From contig CAXMQQ010000058.1 in the NCBI GenBank assembly GCA_964195545.1, positions 1 through 9,395 of the forward strand: 9,395 nucleotides of DNA, in the 5' to 3' direction. Below the pieces are notes generated by a model. The model saw nothing but the letters and a program-made list of their open reading frames with translations, was not told the origin of the DNA and made no database searches. Below, piece after piece: positions 6,523-9,395 of the stretch (its first letter is position 1; each line of letters opens with the position of its first letter). Made by a program: the position numbers and the translations under genes. The stretch comes from JAHEEL01 sp964195545 (lineage in GTDB: Bacteria > Actinomycetota > Acidimicrobiia > Spongiisociales > UBA5794).

Positions 6523-7445
6523 CGGTCGCCCTCCACGTACGACATGAAACGCCTGCGCAGCTCCGGCGGAGCGAGGAGTTCCGCGTGTTCCTCGAACCCG
6601 ATGAGCCATCCAAGGAACGCTGCAGGTGCGGCGATCTCTATCTCGGCTCTCATCGATCCGTCGGAGCGCTGAGAAATCACCGCCCGCGAGCCGAGTTCGC
6701 GCTCAGCGATCCAGGCGACTCTCTCGTCGAACACAACAGCTGCCATGACGTCACCATCACCCGCATCCCATGGATGGTGGAGCACCTCGTCAGCGGGGTT
6801 CAGATCAACCGGTGGTTCGAACGCCTCGCATCGGTCTCCCGGCTGGAGCGCGGCTGCTCGATCAAGTCGGTACACCCTGGTCACATCAACGCTGTCCCCA
6901 GAACCGACCAGATACCAGTGTCCGCGGCGATGAACGAGCCCATACGGTCGGATCGTGCGAGTGCTTCCCCGATAGTCGAACTTCAAGAGGCGCCGCTCAG
7001 AAACCGCACCGAACGCCACAGAAACCAACTCCGAACGCTCGCCGAGGTCTGCTCCAAGCTGGGTCCCTTCGAGGCTCCCAACGACACCGCCGAGCTTCAT
7101 GAGCGCTTCCTGGCCGGCGGGACGTCCACCGAAGCCGACCGCTTGCACGGCAAGGGACAGCGCTGCCCTCTCCTCGTCTGTGAGATCGGGGTCCCGGAGC
7201 GCGTAGTTGTCGTCGTGTACGACGTAGCCGAACTCGACTTCGAAGACGTCCGTTGCCTCCCGCTCGATCGGTATCCCGAGTCGGCGAAGCAGATCTTTGT
7301 CTCGTTCGAACGTTCGGTGGAACGCAGCATCGTTGTCGCGGTCGTAGCCGGCGACCGTGTTCCGGATCTCGTCGGCGGTGACCGGGCGTTCGACCGTCAG
7401 GAGATACGCCAGCAGGTTGAGGATGCGCTCGATGACTCTCTGCAT
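6519..7445 (-). CDS. pafB: PafB, WYL-domain transcriptional regulator
   Basis: This 308-residue regulator forms the PafBC activator with the next gene. Residues 1-60 form an HTH region (MQRVIERILNLLAYLLTVERPVTADEIR...) containing RTFERDKDLLRRLGIPIE (44-61), which is highly typical of PafB. A WYL domain spans about 140-200, with HRRGHWYLVG (172-181) and TRVYRLDR (189-196), and a WCX-like C-terminal domain lies at about 230-305. Length is close to mycobacterial PafB (about 330). It starts 10 bases after the pafA stop, with no strong ribosome site, so it probably depends on read-through translation from pafA. It ends in the ATGA overlap with pafC. In mycobacteria the WYL domain is thought to sense a damage-related ligand; the same role here is inferred. 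Confidence 0.94.
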   Translation of the reverse strand: MQRVIERILNLLAYLLTVERPVTADEIRNTVAGYDRDNDAAFHRTFERDKDLLRRLGIPIEREATDVFEVEFGYVVHDDNYALRDPDLTDEERAALSLAVQAVGFGGRPAGQEALMKLGGVVGSLEGTQLGADLGERSELVSVAFGAVSERRLLKFDYRGSTRTIRPYGLVHRRGHWYLVGSGDSVDVTRVYRLDRAAALQPGDRCEAFEPPVDLNPADEVLHHPWDAGDGDVMAAVVFDERVAWIAERELGSRAVISQRSDGSMRAEIEIAAPAAFLGWLIGFEEHAELLAPPELRRRFMSYVEGDR

Positions 7446-7455
7446 GAACGCGACG

Positions 7456-8811
7456 CTACAGGGAGGTGATCAGTTTCTCGACCCTTTCGTCAACCGCCCG
7501 GAAAGGATCCTTGCAAACGATGGTTCGTTGGGCCTGATCGTTGAGCTTCAAGTGCACCCAGTCCACCGTGAAGTCTCGGTTCTTGAGTTTCGCCGCTTTG
7601 ATGAAGTCACCACGCAGTCGCGCTCGAGTCGTCGCTGGAGGGGCTGTCATCGCTGCATCGATCTGCCCGTCGGTGACGACCCGATCCATCAAACCGCGAC
7701 GTTCGAGGATGTAGTAGAGCCCTCGTTTCCGGTTCACGTCGTGGTACGCCAGATCCAGGAGGGACATCCTCGCTGATGAGAGAGGAAGGTCGTGCCTCGC
7801 GGAGTACTGGTCGAGGAGTTGGAGTTTCGCCACCCAATCGACCTCGCGCGACAGCGTCATGGGATCCTTCTCCAGTCCGGTCAGGAGGTGCTCCCACATT
7901 CCGATCGCACGATCGATCTCCGGTGGGAATCCCCGCGTTCTCGCATAGCGCAGCGTTCGGTCCAGGTACTCCCACTGCATGTCCAGCGCAGAGAGCTCAC
8001 GTCCGTTGGCCAGTCTCACGGATCGTCGGCACGTCTGATCGCGGGCGATCTCGCGGATGGCCCGTATCGGATTGTCAAGCGTCATATCGCGAAAGACCAC
8101 GTCGTCCTCCAGCATCTGGAGGAGCGCTGCGGTGGTTCCAACCTTCGCGTACGTCGCATACTCCGACATGTTGGAGTCGCCGGCGATGACATGGAGCCTT
8201 CGATAGCGCTCGGCATCTGAGTGGGGTTCGTCTCTGGTGTTGATGATCGGACGACTCCGCGTCGTGGCCGATGAGCTTCCTTCCCAAATGTGCTCGGCAC
8301 GCTGGGCGATCGAATACACGGTCCCTTCCGCCGTGTGAAGCAGCTTCCCCGCACCGGCGAAGATCTGCCTGCTCACGAAGAAGGGGATGAGCGTGTCGAT
8401 GATCCGCTGGAAGTCATCCTGGCGTCCCACGAGGTAGTTCTCATGACACCCGTACGAGTTCCCTGCCGAGTCAGTGTTGTTCTTGAACAGGTAGACATCG
8501 CCGCGGATGCCCTCCTCAGTCAACCGCTCCTCGGCCGACTCGACGAGCCCCTCCAGGATCCTCTCCCCCGCCTTGTCGTGAGCGATGAGATCGGACAGCG
8601 AATCGCACTCGGGCGTCGCATACTCCGGATGGCTTCCGACATCGAGATAGAGGCGCGAACCGTTCTCGAGGAACACGTTCGATGATCGACCCCATGACAC
8701 GACACGCCGGAACAAGTAGCGCGCGACCTCGTCGGGTGACAGACGACGCTGCCCGTGCAGCGTGCACGTGACGCCGTATTCGTTCTCGATGCCGTAGATC
8801 CGTCGCTCCAC
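7456..8811 (-). CDS. pafA: PafA, Pup-protein ligase
   Basis: This 451-residue enzyme links the C-terminal glutamate of Pup to a lysine of the target protein, using ATP through a gamma-glutamyl-phosphate, and so marks proteins for the bacterial proteasome. It matches Mycobacterium PafA (452 residues) nearly throughout: RRIYGIENEYGVTC at the start, the metal-binding Glu9, the catalytic Asp57 in LYLDVGSHPEYAT, YLFKNNTDSAGNSYGCHENYL (107-127), SSATTRSRPIINTRDEPH, GDSNMSE, TTRARLRGDFI, and DFTVDWVHLKLNDQAQRT near the end. All key residues appear intact. The start is a GTG at 8811, as the conserved N-terminus requires. TACGCT lies 6 bases upstream, suggesting a leaderless mRNA. Unlike mycobacteria, proteasome genes are not directly upstream; a divergent DUF2007 gene is. 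Confidence 0.97.
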   Translation of the reverse strand: MERRIYGIENEYGVTCTLHGQRRLSPDEVARYLFRRVVSWGRSSNVFLENGSRLYLDVGSHPEYATPECDSLSDLIAHDKAGERILEGLVESAEERLTEEGIRGDVYLFKNNTDSAGNSYGCHENYLVGRQDDFQRIIDTLIPFFVSRQIFAGAGKLLHTAEGTVYSIAQRAEHIWEGSSSATTRSRPIINTRDEPHSDAERYRRLHVIAGDSNMSEYATYAKVGTTAALLQMLEDDVVFRDMTLDNPIRAIREIARDQTCRRSVRLANGRELSALDMQWEYLDRTLRYARTRGFPPEIDRAIGMWEHLLTGLEKDPMTLSREVDWVAKLQLLDQYSARHDLPLSSARMSLLDLAYHDVNRKRGLYYILERRGLMDRVVTDGQIDAAMTAPPATTRARLRGDFIKAAKLKNRDFTVDWVHLKLNDQAQRTIVCKDPFRAVDERVEKLITSL

Positions 8812-8817
8812 GCTGTC

Positions 8818-8823
8818 AGCGTA
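8818..8823 (-). promoter_or_regulatory. Candidate -10 for pafA, leaderless arrangement
   Basis: TACGCT (TANNNT) on the minus strand, 6 bases before the GTG of pafA, with no ribosome site between. This spacing is the usual one for leaderless actinobacterial genes. No good -35 is evident. Confidence 0.4.
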
Positions 8824-8864
8824 CCGCGGTCTGAGAACTCGTCGCGCCGACGTTTCAGAAGTGT

Positions 8865-8870
8865 CACAAT
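8865..8870 (+). promoter_or_regulatory. Candidate -10 for the DUF2007 gene, leaderless arrangement
   Basis: CACAAT, 6 bases before the ATG at 8877, is close to the TANNNT consensus but starts with C. No Shine-Dalgarno precedes the ATG, so leaderless expression is the simplest reading. It shares the 65-base divergent region with the pafA promoter. Confidence 0.3.
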
Positions 8871-8876
8871 CGCGTC

Positions 8877-9122
8877 ATGAAGAGGCGTGATGGTGAAGAG
8901 CGTGGCACCGATCGATTGGAGCCACTGGTGCGCATCGGAGACCCTAATGAGGCGAACCTCCTGGCGGCCCAGCTTCGTGCAGAGGGCATCCCTGTGCATC
9001 TACACGGCGAGTCGTCCGGCCCGTATCCCGTCGGTGTCGGCGGACTCGCCGAGGTGGAGATATGGGTAGATGCGAATCACATGGCCCAGGCCCGGGCCGT
9101 CGTCGCCGAGTTCCGGTACTAG
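8877..9122 (+). CDS. DUF2007 family small protein
   Basis: This 81-residue soluble protein contains the compact DUF2007 pattern (Pfam calls it a putative signal transducing protein): LVRIGDPNEANLLAAQLRAEGIPVHLHG (residues 17-44), a glycine-rich turn, then EVEIWVDANHMAQARAVV (59-76). In this family an alpha-beta fold follows the same layout of a strand, an EA..L...L helix, a second strand and a final V...D...A helix. The biochemical role is unknown; it is often seen beside unrelated housekeeping genes. It diverges from pafA and is the only supported plus-strand gene. The N-terminal dozen residues are charged and variable. A later start is possible, but none has a ribosome site. Confidence 0.85.
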   Translation: MKRRDGEERGTDRLEPLVRIGDPNEANLLAAQLRAEGIPVHLHGESSGPYPVGVGGLAEVEIWVDANHMAQARAVVAEFRY

Positions 9123-9146
9123 GAAGATCAGCGGATGCGCGTTGCC

Positions 9147-9169
9147 GGGAAGGGTCAGACGGTTCCCTT
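9147..9169 (+). terminator. Weak stem-loop after the DUF2007 gene
   Basis: GGGAA (9147-9151) can pair with TTCCC (9163-9167), or AAGGG with CCCTT one register over, starting 24 bases after the stop. The stem is short, the loop is about 10 bases and there is no T-run. It is weak evidence for a terminator. Confidence 0.2.
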
Positions 9170-9181
9170 CAACTGCGCCCT

Positions 9182-9222
9182 TTGACCCCTTCCGCCACCC
9201 TACGGGCGGCACCTCCCTCTGA
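9182..9222. repeat. 41-bp palindromic repeat, right copy
   Basis: This copy is 36/41 identical to 177-217 in the same orientation. Its core GCCACCC-TAC-GGGCGGC is one base from a perfect 7-bp palindrome; the left copy is also one base away, at a different position. It lies 59 bases after the DUF2007 stop, in non-coding DNA, and overlaps by four bases the left arm of the inverted repeat that follows. Confidence 0.6.
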
Positions 9223-9394
9223 GCCTGAATCCACGGAGTCGCGGATCCGAATCTGCCCGGAGTCCTTGGCGGAGAAGGTTTACCGCGGTTCCGAGGCCAC
9301 ACCAAGACCGTGGCTGCACCGGCGGTGGCGAAACCCGTTGGGCGACTGGGAAATCCGCCGATTCTCCATCGAGAAACCGTGGATTGAGGCTGAG
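9219..9394. repeat. Inverted-repeat-bounded 176-bp non-coding element
   Basis: The left arm 9219-9236 and right arm 9377-9394 are reverse complements at 16 of 18 positions (core AATCCACGG / CCGTGGATT). They enclose 140 bases with no credible gene. Inside is a smaller hairpin GCCAC (9296-9300) / GTGGC (9310-9314). The window ends one base later, so the repeat may extend further. It could be a MITE-like element, a large RNA hairpin, or part of a wider inverted duplication. Confidence 0.45.
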
Positions 9395-9395
9395 G

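Noticed and set aside
6523..6609. Longer N-terminus for PafC starting at 6609
   Set aside because: It would overlap pafB by 91 bases. The ATGA overlap, the GGAGGG site and the family length all support 6522.
6510..7469. Plus-strand reading frame of 319 codons
   Set aside because: It is antisense to pafB across its whole length, and pafB is clearly recognisable. No family pattern is visible in the antisense product.
8812..8876. PafBC-type damage promoter motif (TTGTCRGTG followed by a -10) for self-regulation
   Set aside because: I looked on both strands between pafA and the DUF2007 gene, and before helY, and saw no match to the mycobacterial motif.
9000..9305. Minus-strand reading frame of 101 codons at the right end
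   Set aside because: It overlaps the DUF2007 gene in antisense and runs through the 41-bp repeat and half of the inverted-repeat element; no motif.
1..9395. CRISPR arrays, tRNA or rRNA genes, defence systems, insertion-sequence transposases
   Set aside because: No regularly spaced repeat array, cloverleaf, rRNA segment, transposase or defence-type domain was seen in any frame.

Overview
The window is high-GC actinobacterial chromosomal DNA. The main evidence is a Pup-ligase block: pafA, followed by the WYL-domain regulators pafB and pafC, then a HelY-type Ski2-like helicase. A DUF4193 zinc protein and a DUF2007 protein also fit. Residue-level similarity to Mycobacterium PafA is very high, but the spacing and the neighbours differ from mycobacteria: no tatA/tatC lies between pafC and helY, and prcBA is not directly upstream of pafA. 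A deep-branching actinobacterium, for example Acidimicrobiia or a relative, is a reasonable but unproven guess.

Layout. Nine genes are supported, eight on the minus strand and one on the plus strand. Reading the minus strand from right to left, pafA (8811-7456), pafB (7445-6519), pafC (6522-5575) and a 99-residue CxxC/CxxC protein (5504-5205) look like one transcription unit. It ends at a perfect 12-bp stem-loop (5148-5175). A second unit follows: helY (5020-2465), a diacylglycerol-kinase-like lipid kinase (2468-1584), the acidic DUF4193 protein (1524-1135) and a family-2 glycosyltransferase of the dolichol/polyprenol-phosphate mannose synthase type (1055-285). The DUF4193 gene has its own plausible promoter and a strong Shine-Dalgarno. 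On the plus strand, diverging from pafA across 65 bp, is a small DUF2007 protein (8877-9122).

How the genes work together. PafA attaches Pup to proteins for the proteasome. PafB and PafC form a transcriptional regulator which in mycobacteria drives the DNA-damage response. HelY is a presumed RNA helicase. The lipid kinase and the polyprenol-phosphate glycosyltransferase suggest envelope glycolipid or lipid-linked sugar synthesis. pafB/pafC and helY/lipid kinase each overlap by ATGA, so translation is probably coupled.

The two window ends (1-284 and 9123-9395) carry no gene. They hold repeat-like DNA: a 41-bp palindromic repeat present once at each end in the same orientation (36/41 identical), nested hairpins, and an 18-bp imperfect inverted repeat bounding about 176 bp at the right end. 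I did not find a clearly novel defence or mobile system. The items most worth a second look are the small zinc-ribbon-like protein in the usual tatAC position, the apparent leaderless promoters including a possible leader ORF over the helY start, and the flanking repeats.
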